Source: CAZKBP01 sp964551015
GTDB lineage: Bacteria; Bacteroidota; Bacteroidia; Cytophagales; Microscillaceae
Assembly (NCBI GenBank): GCA_964551015.1
Contig: CAZKBP010000021.1
Span: 1 to 64,000, forward strand
DNA length: 64,000 nucleotides
Reading direction: 5' to 3'
A program made the position numbers and the translations under genes. The notes beneath the pieces are model-generated. The model saw only the letters and a list, made by a program, of their open reading frames with translations, had not been told where the DNA came from and did not search any database. Below, piece by piece: positions 34,461 through 43,595 of the stretch; the stretch's first letter is position 1, and each line of letters begins with the position of its first letter.

Positions 34461-35633
34461 ATGTCAACAATAACCGAAGAAAAAAAGAAAAGTACCTTAC
34501 TCGTACTCAACGAAGAACAAGAACTGCTCAAAAACGCTGCTCGTGAATTTTTGAAAGAGAAAGCCCCCGTGATGGCTCTGCGTCAACTCCGTGATGAAAA
34601 CAACCCTCACGGCTACGACCTGAATCTCTGGGACGAAATGGCGCAAAACGGCTGGCCCGGGCTCCTGATTCCCGAGCAATACGGAGGAATTGACTTCGGC
34701 CACGTGGGAATGGGCTTACTCATGGAAGAAATGGGACGTACCCTGACCGCTTCTCCCCTGTTCAGTACTTCTCTGGTCAGTACGACCGCTTTGATGGAAG
34801 GAGGGAATGACGCGCAGAAAGAAGCCTTGTTACCCGCCATTGCCGAGGGCAAAATGGTGATGAGTCTAGCTCTGGAAGAAGGTCGCCATCATCGTCCCCT
34901 GTATATCGCCTTAGAAGCTAAGGCAGAAGGAGATGGCTTTATCTTGAATGGTGGTAAAACTTTCGTTCCCGATGGGCACGTGGCCGACCAAATCATCGTA
35001 GCCGTGCGTACTGCCGGTGATGCCAACTCTCGGGAGGGAATTACCCTCTTGCTCGTGGATATGAAAGCCGAAGGAATTACGGTACAACGCAACCATATGG
35101 TTGATAGTCGCAACTGGGCAAGCATCGAGTTCAAAGAAGTGAAAGTGCCTGCCTCTGGGCTTTTGGGTGAAAAAGACCGAGGCTTCTCTGTTTTAGAAAA
35201 AATCCTAGACGTGGCTCGTATTGGCCTCGCGGCTGAACTCTTGGGCATCATGCAGGAGAGCTTCGAGCGTACCATCGCTTATTTGAAAGAACGCAAACAA
35301 TTCGGCGTGCCCATCGGGAGCTTCCAAGGCTTACAACACCGGGCCGCTGATTTGTATTGTCATATTGAAATGTGCCAGTCTGTAGTGCTGAAAGCACTGG
35401 TAGCGCTGGAAGAAGGGAGTGATAGAATACCGCTGATGGCGAGCTTAGCCAAGGCCAAAACCTGCGAAACCGTGAAGCGTGTTACCAATGAAGCCATTCA
35501 AATGTTTGGTGGTATTGGGGTGACGGACGATGAGGAAATTGGCTTTTTCTTGAAACGCGCCCGCACTGCGCAACAACTCTACGGTGATTACAATTATCAC
35601 CTGGATCGTTTCGCGAGCTTGCAAGGTTATTAA
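34461..35633 (+). CDS. Acyl-CoA dehydrogenase, subunit 2 of a heteromeric pair
   Basis: A 390-residue acyl-CoA dehydrogenase family protein. It carries IAYLKERKQFGVPIGSFQ and the QMFGGIGVTDDEEIG helix, but the C-terminal gly-Thr flavin motif of its partner is replaced by RARTAQQLYGDYNYH. This motif split between adjacent genes is the pattern of heterotetrameric acyl-CoA dehydrogenases. Expression is coupled with the upstream gene. A terminator follows at 35659-35704. Confidence 0.88.
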   Translation: MSTITEEKKKSTLLVLNEEQELLKNAAREFLKEKAPVMALRQLRDENNPHGYDLNLWDEMAQNGWPGLLIPEQYGGIDFGHVGMGLLMEEMGRTLTASPLFSTSLVSTTALMEGGNDAQKEALLPAIAEGKMVMSLALEEGRHHRPLYIALEAKAEGDGFILNGGKTFVPDGHVADQIIVAVRTAGDANSREGITLLLVDMKAEGITVQRNHMVDSRNWASIEFKEVKVPASGLLGEKDRGFSVLEKILDVARIGLAAELLGIMQESFERTIAYLKERKQFGVPIGSFQGLQHRAADLYCHIEMCQSVVLKALVALEEGSDRIPLMASLAKAKTCETVKRVTNEAIQMFGGIGVTDDEEIGFFLKRARTAQQLYGDYNYHLDRFASLQGY

Positions 35634-35658
35634 AGAAGCTGTCTAAAGTTTATCTTTG

Positions 35659-35704
35659 AAAATCAAAACCCACCGACATTGCTGCGGTGAGTTTTGATTT
35701 TTTT
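35659..35704 (+). terminator. Intrinsic terminator of the acyl-CoA dehydrogenase operon
   Basis: AAAATCAAAAC (35659-35669) and CACCG (35671-35675) pair with CGGTG (35685-35689) and GTTTTGATTTT (35691-35701), one mismatch, then a T-run to 35704. The A-rich left arm could serve the convergent beta-barrel gene on the other strand. Confidence 0.85.
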
Positions 35705-35725
35705 ATGGAAAAAATGAATCCGGGT

Positions 35726-36367
35726 TTAAAGCTCAAAGAAATAGCCCAGCGTGATGCTAAACACGCGATTTTTGATTCTGACATCGTCGCCACCACCAGG
35801 GGTCAGATTATAAAGTCCAAGGGCATAGTTAAGGCCTAGGCTAATATTCTGGTACTCTACTCCTCCTCCGAAGTTGAAACCAAAGTCGAAGCCACGGACA
35901 TCATCATCTTCTTCATCATTTCCGATATTAAGGCTTTCATCGTCATCCCCTATCTTGGATTCTCCACCCAAAGCCAAGCCAATGTAAGGTCCTATGTTGA
36001 GGTCAATACCAAAGCCTTCTCCTACGGCAAATTGGTAGTTGGCAGAGACAGGGATTTCTAGATAATTGACAACCACTTTAAAATCTTCGTCAAAGCCTGG
36101 AGAATCGAGCTGTTCTTTATAGCCTTTGCTGCTGAACAAGACCCCAGGGCGGATAGAAAATTCTTCGGTGATGGGGAGATCAGCAATAGCACCGATCTGA
36201 AAACCAACGCGGGACTCAGGGTCTTCAAAATCCTCTCCAATGTCGCCACCAAAATTCACCGTATTGATGTTCAAACCCACACGGGGCGCAATACGAATTT
36301 GGGCATTTACTTCCTGAAATAAGATTAAAACGAATGAGAATAAAAATAATGAAGTTAACCTTTTCAT
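35726..36367 (-). CDS. PorT-like outer-membrane beta-barrel protein
   Basis: A 213-residue exported protein with a signal peptide ending VNAQ and eight or so predicted beta strands. APRVGLNINTVNFGG at the start of the mature protein and a final Phe-Phe-Glu-Leu are typical of the outer-membrane beta-barrel family often called PorT-like. An acidic loop (DDDESLNIGNDEEDDD) is exposed. It may be a small porin or an assembly factor; function is unknown. It is convergent with the acyl-CoA dehydrogenase genes. Confidence 0.82.
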   Translation of the reverse strand: MKRLTSLFLFSFVLILFQEVNAQIRIAPRVGLNINTVNFGGDIGEDFEDPESRVGFQIGAIADLPITEEFSIRPGVLFSSKGYKEQLDSPGFDEDFKVVVNYLEIPVSANYQFAVGEGFGIDLNIGPYIGLALGGESKIGDDDESLNIGNDEEDDDVRGFDFGFNFGGGVEYQNISLGLNYALGLYNLTPGGGDDVRIKNRVFSITLGYFFEL

Positions 36368-37004
36368 AAAAAATATGATTGAATCTTTGCCTACTCTATT
36401 GAGGGCTTTTCGGCAAACGCCCAGTTTATAGTTAAGATTGATAATAGATATTCACTTAGCAAACAGGGTTAGGAGAAAAAGTTCTCTCCAGACTTGCTCA
36501 TAAGGTAGTGTGGAAGTTTAGGCAGTTGTTACCCAGATAACTTAGAAAAAATTAGAAATAATGAAAAATGCTTTTTCATCCAATCAGGAAAAAGATAGAA
36601 GGAAGCGATACAAAGACGGTTGAAGTACTTTTCCATGAGAAAATATATTTTTTAGCTACTTTGGTAGATGATTTATAGAAACTGTTACAAATTAGCGAAA
36701 TAGAAGTTTCCCTTGTAAAGATAAGTAAATTGGAATACAGGTAAAATAAACCAGTTTAAGATTAAATTAAATTATTTTTAAGATAAAAAAATAAGAATAT
36801 AGATCATTTAGCATTTTCTCAAAGCATCAAGTGAGAAGCTAAGTAGATGTAAGTATTCTTCTTTACGAACATGAGAATTGCTTGGTTTACTCGATCTTGT
36901 AAAAAATTGATGAAGCTTTGCTAATCGTACTATAATCCTTGAAAGGCTTGGCTCTCGCTGCTACGATTTCGCTTTTTATTTGTTAAATTCTAGATGAAAT
37001 TAGA
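36368..37004. other. Long AT-rich intergenic region
   Basis: About 640 bp without a supported gene. A small perfect hairpin, ATGAAAAA-TGC-TTTTTCAT, lies at 36561-36579, and it would also open a 20-codon frame (MKNAFSSNQEK...). Nothing confirms either as functional. Confidence 0.4.
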
Positions 37005-37358
37005 CTAATCTAATACGTGCTCAATGCTCCAATTGCACATCCCTTTGAGGACAGGAGTGAGCGTTTTACCAAATTCCGTGAGGGAATATTCAACCCGAGG
37101 GGGCACTTCGGCAAATACTTCCCGATCGATCAAGCCATCTCTTTCCAATTCACGAAGTTGCTCGGTGAGTACTTTCTTACTGATTTCGGGAATAATTTGA
37201 CGAATTTCTCCAAAACGATTGATCCCGCCCCGAATCAGGTAAAGAATGGTGGGCTTCCATTTTCCCCCGATAAACTTCATGGTTTCTACGATCGGGCAAG
37301 TGTTGTAACGCTTGAAGAAAGCGGCCATTTCTTGGTACTCTGGGGTATTTTTTTTCAT
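37005..37358 (-). CDS. HxlR-family transcriptional regulator
   Basis: A 117-residue winged-helix protein. It has the HxlR pattern: CPIVETMKFIGGKWKPTIL with the single Cys near the start, FGEIRQIIPEISKKVLTEQLRELE as recognition helix, and RVEYSLTEFGKTL as wing. Such proteins sense redox or aldehyde stress in other bacteria. It is divergent from the SnoaL-like gene and the atypical SDR, which it may control. Confidence 0.9.
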   Translation of the reverse strand: MKKNTPEYQEMAAFFKRYNTCPIVETMKFIGGKWKPTILYLIRGGINRFGEIRQIIPEISKKVLTEQLRELERDGLIDREVFAEVPPRVEYSLTEFGKTLTPVLKGMCNWSIEHVLD

Positions 37359-37505
37359 TTTTTTGGAAGATTAAAAGACTCTGAATCAGCAAAGGAAACC
37401 TGTAGGTAACCAGGCTACTATGATGTAACTACTTGATTAGCAAATAGTTTTTGTTGTTTTTTGCAAAAAATAACAGTTCATACACAATTCAATTATTTGT
37501 TGATT

Positions 37506-38000
37506 ATGGCAAGCAAAGAACATTTTAATCAAGCACTTGCAAACGAAATTACAAAGTCTAATCTCTCGCGTGCCTTAGCAATCACACAGGAATTTATTGG
37601 TCGTAATCAGGGCGAAATCGCCGACCTGTATGTAGATGAGCATATTAAGGTTTTTACAGGGCTGAATCCTACGGGGCCAGTAGAAGGTCGTGAAACTTAC
37701 AAACAAGTCATCGCGGATTTGCACCGTGTTTTTCCAGATTTGGTACAAACCATCAACGATGTGGTTCCTTCGGCTGATGGCCAGTCGGTGGGGATTACTT
37801 TCTCGGCCACAGGCACTTTTGCCCAAGAGATGTGGGGAGTTCAACCTACGAACGCGCCTCTCACTTTTATCGAGCATCATTTGATGAAATTTAATCCAGA
37901 AGGAAAATTGATTTTCAATCAAGTAAGCGCGGTCAATTTGGAGTTTGAGATGATCTTTTCTTCGGCAATTTCGGCGATGCTTTTTCCAGAAAAAAATTAA
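37506..38000 (+). CDS. SnoaL/NTF2-like protein
   Basis: A 164-residue soluble protein with a SnoaL-type (ester cyclase) fold: DLYVDEHIKVFTGLNPTGPVEGRETY, VFPDLVQTINDVVP and FIEHHLMKFNPEGKL. The ATG at 37506 is preferred over the TTG at 37461. Enzymes of this fold act as hydrolases, isomerases or binding proteins; the exact role is open. It is followed 36 bp later by the SDR gene and divergent from the HxlR regulator. Confidence 0.8.
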   Translation: MASKEHFNQALANEITKSNLSRALAITQEFIGRNQGEIADLYVDEHIKVFTGLNPTGPVEGRETYKQVIADLHRVFPDLVQTINDVVPSADGQSVGITFSATGTFAQEMWGVQPTNAPLTFIEHHLMKFNPEGKLIFNQVSAVNLEFEMIFSSAISAMLFPEKN

Positions 38001-38036
38001 ATGTATACTTCCTAAATTTAATCTGCAATTCATCAA

Positions 38037-38744
38037 ATGAGTCTTGAAAATCAAAGTTTATTAGTCATAGGAGGAACCTCTGGTATGGGCAAAGCCATCG
38101 CCTTAGGAGGTTTGGCTCGAGGCATGAAGGTAACCGTAGCTGGGCGCGAAGATGATACCTTTCGCGCGGTTCAGCAGGAATTGGGCGATCAATTGGAGGT
38201 CAAGGCCATTGATATTGGTTCTGAGGAAGAAATCAAGAAATTCTTTTCTTCTGCCCAAGCCATTGACCACGTAGTCACCTCGGCGGCCTTTGTCCGTACG
38301 GGTGATTTCAAAAGCAGTTCCACGGAAGACGCTCGTATTTCTTTCACGGGTAAATTCTGGTCTCAGTACTTGGTTGCTAAATACGCTGAGGTGAAGCAAT
38401 CGATTTTGTTCTTCTCGGGCATTTACAGTCGCAAACCGCCCAAGGGCACTGCTTCCGTGGCTGCCGCCAACAGTGCCGTAGAAGGTTTAGCGAGGGCCTT
38501 GGCCGTAGATTTGGCTCCAATCCGGGTCAATGCCATTGCGCCTGGGCTTATTCAGGGAACTGGTGCCTACCTTTCCATGTCTGAGGAGGATCGTAATCAA
38601 ATGTACAACTCAGTGGCGCAGTCTCTACCGGCTGGATTGGTGGGTGATGCGGAGAGTGTAGCGGGAGTTGCCCTGGCTATTTTAGAAAGTAATTATATCA
38701 ATGGGCAAGTCATTGATATTGACGGGGGAATGATGATTATTTAG
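38037..38744 (+). CDS. Atypical short-chain dehydrogenase lacking Tyr-x3-Lys
   Basis: A 235-residue SDR-fold protein. The glycine-rich VIGGTSGMGKAIA motif (10-22) shows NAD(P) binding, and NAIAPGLIQG and INGQVIDIDGG are normal. In place of the usual Tyr-x3-Lys after the catalytic Ser it has SVAAANSAVEGL, so Tyr and Lys are both replaced (Val and Asn by alignment). It may be a binding or regulatory member, or use another residue. It lies 36 bp downstream of the SnoaL-like gene. Confidence 0.85.
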   Translation: MSLENQSLLVIGGTSGMGKAIALGGLARGMKVTVAGREDDTFRAVQQELGDQLEVKAIDIGSEEEIKKFFSSAQAIDHVVTSAAFVRTGDFKSSSTEDARISFTGKFWSQYLVAKYAEVKQSILFFSGIYSRKPPKGTASVAAANSAVEGLARALAVDLAPIRVNAIAPGLIQGTGAYLSMSEEDRNQMYNSVAQSLPAGLVGDAESVAGVALAILESNYINGQVIDIDGGMMII

Positions 38745-38822
38745 CCCTTAGCGGTCAGTTTTATTGAGCCCTCAGCGGTCAGTTTTCAGTAATTGGTTCA
38801 CTTTGAAAAAATGCTGAGGGCT
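38743..38822. repeat. REP-like palindromic repeat after the SDR gene
   Basis: AGCCC(T/C)(T/C)AGCGGTCAGTTTT occurs twice in tandem (38743 and 38767, one difference). AGCCCTCAGC (38767-38776) forms a perfect inverted repeat with GCTGAGGGCT (38813-38822). It lies between convergent genes. A related element is at 63910-63983. Confidence 0.6.
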
Positions 38823-38836
38823 GACTGTTCTTACTA

Positions 38837-39862
38837 TTATTCCACGCTAATCACCAGCAGTTCAAAACGGCGATTTTTGGCTCGTCCCTCGGGTGTCTCG
38901 TTGCTAGCAACTGGCTCATTGGGGCCATAACCTTTGGTGCGCAGTTGGTTGGCCGGAAAACCACCAGCAATCAAGTAATCAAACACTACCTGCGCTCTCT
39001 GCTCAGAAAGCTTTACGTTAAAATCATATTCACCTGTATCATCCGTGTGAGCCGAGACTTGCAGTACCGCTTGGGGGTAGTACTCGAGAATTTCCAGTAC
39101 ACGATCTAGTTCGCTTCTTGCTTGCTGATTCAGTTCGGCGGAGCGGGTAGCAAAGGTAATATTGTAGAGTGGGATTTTGGTTTGCGGTGCCAGCTCTTGG
39201 ATCACTTTCACATCCACTTCTAAGCGATCTTCTTCTAGGTTTTTGGGTATGACCGACTGTCTGGTATAAAAAATATGCCCTTCTGAGGTTTTCACCTCTA
39301 CTTCATATTCATCGTCTTCGCGCACTTTGATGGTATATTTCCCATCTTTGGCTTCATTGGGATTGAGGAGAATCTGCTCATTACGATTTTTATTTTTGAC
39401 CACTCCTTGGAGATTGAGCAGTTCTTCGCTGTCCACATCGCGGATGGCGATTTCTAGGTCAGATTTGCGTGGTTGGAGTTTAATCGTTTGGTCAAATTTG
39501 TGTACTTTGATTTTAGTGAAATCAAAACGCACGGTTGTATCTTGGTAATCAGAAGCTTGTAATTGAAAATCATAGACACGATTGAGATCTAATTCAAAAG
39601 ATTTAGCGATCTGTGAAGTATCTTGATGAAAACGGCTTATTAGCTGATTTTGCGTAACATTTATCACTTTCACCTCCGCGGCGACACATTCCCCGGTTTC
39701 AGCATCTTCTAGGGTCAGGGAAAAAGTGACCTGATTTATACCTAAGTCGTCATAAACTGCACTTTCACTCTCGATGGTTCCAGTGTTTTTCTGATCTTTC
39801 TCTTGTGCGTTTATTAGTTTGGTACAAAACAGCAATAAAATGAAAAGTACGGTTCTCGACAT
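38837..39862 (-). CDS. OmpA-family outer-membrane protein
   Basis: A 341-residue exported protein. The signal peptide ends INAQ, a middle region of beta-sandwich strands follows, and the C-terminal OmpA domain (about 240-338) carries FATRSAELNQQARSELDRVL, SAHTDDTGEYDFNVKLSEQRA and GPNEPVASNETPEGRAKNRR. That domain binds peptidoglycan. It follows the SpoIIE phosphatase gene by 58 bp on the same strand and may act in the same surface pathway. Confidence 0.88.
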   Translation of the reverse strand: MSRTVLFILLLFCTKLINAQEKDQKNTGTIESESAVYDDLGINQVTFSLTLEDAETGECVAAEVKVINVTQNQLISRFHQDTSQIAKSFELDLNRVYDFQLQASDYQDTTVRFDFTKIKVHKFDQTIKLQPRKSDLEIAIRDVDSEELLNLQGVVKNKNRNEQILLNPNEAKDGKYTIKVREDDEYEVEVKTSEGHIFYTRQSVIPKNLEEDRLEVDVKVIQELAPQTKIPLYNITFATRSAELNQQARSELDRVLEILEYYPQAVLQVSAHTDDTGEYDFNVKLSEQRAQVVFDYLIAGGFPANQLRTKGYGPNEPVASNETPEGRAKNRRFELLVISVE

Positions 39863-39920
39863 TTTTTTGCTTGATTAAGATTAAAACTCTATGCTCCATA
39901 CCTAGGAGATAGATTTGTAT

Positions 39921-41759
39921 TTAAATTTTAACGCCCACCACCAGTACGTCGTCGGTTTGTGGGTTATCTCCTTTCCATTGGTTGAATTCTTTCTCAATTT
40001 CCTGATATTGTTCTGCTAGTGTGAGATGGCTGATAGAATGCAAAAAGCCTCTAAATCTGGTTTTTAAATACTTGCTATCGTCCTCACCTCCAAATTGATC
40101 TTGAAATCCATCGGAGAACATATAGAATACTTCTCCTCCCTCAAGATCGATCAAGTGTGGATCGAAGGTCTTTTCCTCATCCCGATGTTGATTACCGATC
40201 ATATACTTAGAGCCTTTGACCTGATGGATTTCGTCTTCTTTAACAAAATAAAGGACATTTCTGGCTCCAGCGACCACCACTTTTTTGGTCTTAAAGTTAA
40301 AATTAGCAATCATCAAGTCCATGCTATCATTGGTACTGCCTTCTTTGCGCCCGTTTTGTTGATTGAGCGATACTTGTACTTTGGTATCTAGTTCTTCTAA
40401 AATTCTCTTGGGCTCAGTAATTTTATTATCGTTAACAATTTGGTTGAGGGCATCGTTGGCGATAATTGTCATAAAAGCGCCCGGCACCCCGTGCCCCGTA
40501 CAATCTACCACGGCGAGCACGATTTCGTCTTTTTGCTGGGTATACCAATAAAAATCACCACTGACAATATCACGCGGAAGATGAAAGATAAAGCTTTCTC
40601 TAAAGAATTCATCCAAGTTCGTCATATTTACCAGCAGTGCCTGCTGAATTCTCTCGGCATAGTGTACGCTATCGGTGATCTCTTGATTTTGTTCTTCTAT
40701 CTGTGCTTTCTGCTTATTGATTTGGGCGATATTTTCCGCTAAGATCGCCTTTTGCTTTTGGGTTCTTTTATTAACAATATAAAAAATATAACTCAATAAA
40801 GACAGCCCTACGATAATTCCTAGCAAAGAAAAGATCGTAATCCGGTTGATCCGAATACGGTCTTCCTGAGCATTCAGAATGGCCTTTACTTGTTCTAGTG
40901 TGGCCAATAGTTGGGTTTGAGAACCTTCATAAGCTTCGGAGTATTCATCAATTTTGTCTTCCAAGCTAAATACATAAAGGGTTAGGCTGTCTCTCTCTTG
41001 TTCGGTTAGATCATCTGAGGACTTGAGACGAGATAGTAGCTTGACGATGCCCTCTCGAATGTCTTGATTTCCTTCTACCAACAAGCGTTTCTCGATATCT
41101 ACACGTTCTTCTAGGCTTAGGAAATCTTTTTTATATTCTTCGAAAGGACTCAGTTGGGTGAGTGATGACGAAGATTCATCCAGAGTAGCGTTGGTATCAA
41201 CCTCCTGGTTTTTTTCCAGTGCCAAACCCTCGATGCGGGTGCTATCGACCTCTAGTTGGCTATTCTCGATATTTTCTCTGGAAATGGCTGAGGTAGGAAT
41301 ACTGGTATTTTGTTTTTCCTTCTCTTTTTCAGAGAATACAGTGGCTTCATTATCTGTATTTTGGTTATAATAAGGGGAGGTGTTGTTTTTAGTGAGGCTG
41401 GGGTTGTCGGGATCATCTGCTAAAATTGCTCTGGGAATAGGCAATTTGATAAAAGGCAGTGGATCAAGGTTTTTCATAGGTGCCTGTGCGCCTTTGCCAT
41501 TAGCTGCGATGATATTGAAAACGATATTGTCTGCTTGAGATTGCTGACTGGGCACCTTGATAGAAAACAGGCCATCTTGATTGGTAATTGCAATATAAGT
41601 CTCATAATCCTGAATAAATACTTTGGCTCCGGAAATGGGTTTCTGATTTTCTTTATAGAAAATTTTTCCCGTGATAGTGCGGTTCTGCCCTTGGGTGGAT
41701 AAAGACAGGAGCAATCCACAAATCAATAGGAGAATATATATCCAGTAATGGTTATTCAT
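39921..41759 (-). CDS. Membrane SpoIIE-type phosphatase with carboxypeptidase-like domain
   Basis: A 612-residue protein. A signal peptide (ending TQGQN) leads to a carboxypeptidase-regulatory-like domain (about 27-110: TITGKIFYKENQKPISGAK), a polar linker, a coiled coil, one membrane helix (about 308-328), another coiled coil, and a C-terminal PP2C-SpoIIE phosphatase with RDIVSGDFYW, VVDCTGHGVPGAFMT, STNDSMDLM and MFSDGFQDQFGG. The same catalytic Asp residues occur in the phosphatase at 23469. It probably senses a periplasmic signal and controls a switch, but no anti-sigma partner lies near. Confidence 0.9.
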   Translation of the reverse strand: MNNHYWIYILLLICGLLLSLSTQGQNRTITGKIFYKENQKPISGAKVFIQDYETYIAITNQDGLFSIKVPSQQSQADNIVFNIIAANGKGAQAPMKNLDPLPFIKLPIPRAILADDPDNPSLTKNNTSPYYNQNTDNEATVFSEKEKEKQNTSIPTSAISRENIENSQLEVDSTRIEGLALEKNQEVDTNATLDESSSSLTQLSPFEEYKKDFLSLEERVDIEKRLLVEGNQDIREGIVKLLSRLKSSDDLTEQERDSLTLYVFSLEDKIDEYSEAYEGSQTQLLATLEQVKAILNAQEDRIRINRITIFSLLGIIVGLSLLSYIFYIVNKRTQKQKAILAENIAQINKQKAQIEEQNQEITDSVHYAERIQQALLVNMTNLDEFFRESFIFHLPRDIVSGDFYWYTQQKDEIVLAVVDCTGHGVPGAFMTIIANDALNQIVNDNKITEPKRILEELDTKVQVSLNQQNGRKEGSTNDSMDLMIANFNFKTKKVVVAGARNVLYFVKEDEIHQVKGSKYMIGNQHRDEEKTFDPHLIDLEGGEVFYMFSDGFQDQFGGEDDSKYLKTRFRGFLHSISHLTLAEQYQEIEKEFNQWKGDNPQTDDVLVVGVKI

Positions 41760-41932
41760 AGTTGGAACTCAATTTAGCAATAATACTGCAAAGTTTGTTC
41801 AGTATTTGCTTTTATTGGCACTATTTTTAGGGAAGAGGATGCCAAAACCTCTGGGAATACCCTATTATTTGTCAATAATATAAGATTCAATCTTAAAAAC
41901 AAAAGCTTTCGACCATCAACTTAGACTTATCT

Positions 41933-43567
41933 TTATTCAAACTGCTGCCGCGCTCCTAGAATCAGGAACTCTACCCGCCGATTTAAGATACGATTGTATT
42001 CACTTTGGTTAGGAAACAACGGAGCCTGAGAGCCTAAGCCTTGTACGTGCAAGCGATCAGCCTCCACCCCTTTCTCAATCAGATATTTTTTGACCGTCAT
42101 GGCTCTGTCTCGAGATAGATTAAGGTTTGATTCCAGATCTCCTACATTACAGGTATGTCCTACGATGGTGAGTTCTAATCTGGGGTGTTGACGGAGTATC
42201 TTCACCACTTCTTCCAAGGTTTGCTTGGATTGGCGTGTAAAGTCATTGCTGTTAAACCCAAACTTAATTTTTTGGTTCAAGGTTAAGTTTTCTCCTCGAT
42301 CCAAGCCTACGTCTATTTTGTAGACATCAGATACTTGTATGGTATCCATGGTGCTAGAGATTGGTATCACGCTGCTTACCTGCATGGTATCTTCGGGGAC
42401 ATGGTCGGGTATATAAGTAAAAGTCTGTATTTCCATCGTATCGGAAGGGGGCAGAGCCATTGAGTTCTTGGGCATTGGCACTCTCTTGATTTCTTTCATC
42501 TCAGGTATTTTACGCTGTGCCGAGAGCAGATCATTAAGATGTTCAATGCGATCAGGAATCGCCTCGGGTTTTCTTTTTTTCCGACGGGGAAGCTTGAGGC
42601 TCAGGGTGAGTTCGAAGGAGCCATTGCCCATCCAAGTGGAAGTACTATTCGCCGTAGGAATATCATAGCTGATAGCTACTAAGTAGCGTGGTTGCTCGAA
42701 TTCTATGGCGACCACGAAGGCTTTATTCGTATAATACCAAGCGCCTAAATTGAGATGAGAGTTTTGAAGCCACTGTGCCTCCGAGCGAAAATGATATTTG
42801 AGCCAAGTGCCCAGATTCAGGTAATCAAAATCCAGACGGTGTATCCAGCGAACGTGCGGCTCTACACTAAAATTCATGGTATGTAATAGGCGAACGCTTC
42901 CTGTAAAAGTCCATCGTGCGGGTAATACACTGCTTCCATTCTCTAAGAAAGATATATCTGGCTCATTAAAGTTTTGATAGGAAAGACCAAGGTGTGCTTT
43001 CAGCTGAGATGGATCTATCGGGTCATACCAATGCCAACTCACCCCGACGCCACTCGTGAGGTAGCTGACCGACGTATTCGAGAACTCCTCTCCTAATCCA
43101 GACTCCTCATTAAAGAATCCTAGCAAGAACTGGTTATCCGTCGTAATCCGATCTATATCTAGCCCTCTTTGATAAAAACCTCCTTGTAACCCCAAACTCA
43201 GGCTGTGGTTATTCCCTAGGTAGAGATGATAAGCACCGCCCAAAGAAAAACCATTGGTAGTCAGCAAATCGGTGGCATTGTCGTTCAAAACGGATAAGCC
43301 CAAGCCCCAAAGCGCACGCCCTGAAGCATCCAAAAAGGGATAATCTAAAGAAAACATTGGGGTAGAAATATTTTCTCCAGAGGCAATGGGCTGATTACGA
43401 TAATTAAACCGAATCCGAAAATTGGGGTCTAGGGTCAATAGGCTCGGGTTAGTCAAGAGCGGCGTACGGTAAAACTGGGAAAAGGCCAAATCCTGTGCTT
43501 GAAGGCACGATCCGTACCCAAGCCAGCATGAGATTAAAAAATAGCCTAAAAGTTTTTGCCGTTTCAT
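41933..43567 (-). CDS. PorP/SprF protein fused to an OmpA domain
   Basis: A 544-residue outer-membrane protein. The first 330 residues are PorP/SprF: AQDLAFSQFYRTPLLTNPSLL and a barrel of aromatic strands. A Pro/Met-rich linker follows, then an OmpA peptidoglycan-binding domain (about 430-540: GFNSNDFTRQSKQTL, GHTCNVGDLESNLNLSRDRA, YNRILNRRVEFL). PorP/SprF proteins assist type IX secretion or anchoring of a type-B cargo encoded next to them. Here the SprB-like adhesin gene lies 28 bp upstream and is surely co-transcribed. OmpA fusion to PorP is unusual. Confidence 0.9.
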   Translation of the reverse strand: MKRQKLLGYFLISCWLGYGSCLQAQDLAFSQFYRTPLLTNPSLLTLDPNFRIRFNYRNQPIASGENISTPMFSLDYPFLDASGRALWGLGLSVLNDNATDLLTTNGFSLGGAYHLYLGNNHSLSLGLQGGFYQRGLDIDRITTDNQFLLGFFNEESGLGEEFSNTSVSYLTSGVGVSWHWYDPIDPSQLKAHLGLSYQNFNEPDISFLENGSSVLPARWTFTGSVRLLHTMNFSVEPHVRWIHRLDFDYLNLGTWLKYHFRSEAQWLQNSHLNLGAWYYTNKAFVVAIEFEQPRYLVAISYDIPTANSTSTWMGNGSFELTLSLKLPRRKKRKPEAIPDRIEHLNDLLSAQRKIPEMKEIKRVPMPKNSMALPPSDTMEIQTFTYIPDHVPEDTMQVSSVIPISSTMDTIQVSDVYKIDVGLDRGENLTLNQKIKFGFNSNDFTRQSKQTLEEVVKILRQHPRLELTIVGHTCNVGDLESNLNLSRDRAMTVKKYLIEKGVEADRLHVQGLGSQAPLFPNQSEYNRILNRRVEFLILGARQQFE

Positions 43568-43595
43568 TCAAAAATTTCTCTTGTTCTAATGGTTT

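Noticed and set aside
37402..37432. Weak dyad GTAGGTA...TAACTAC as an HxlR operator
   Set aside because: One mismatch per half and 17 bp spacing; too weak to list as a feature.
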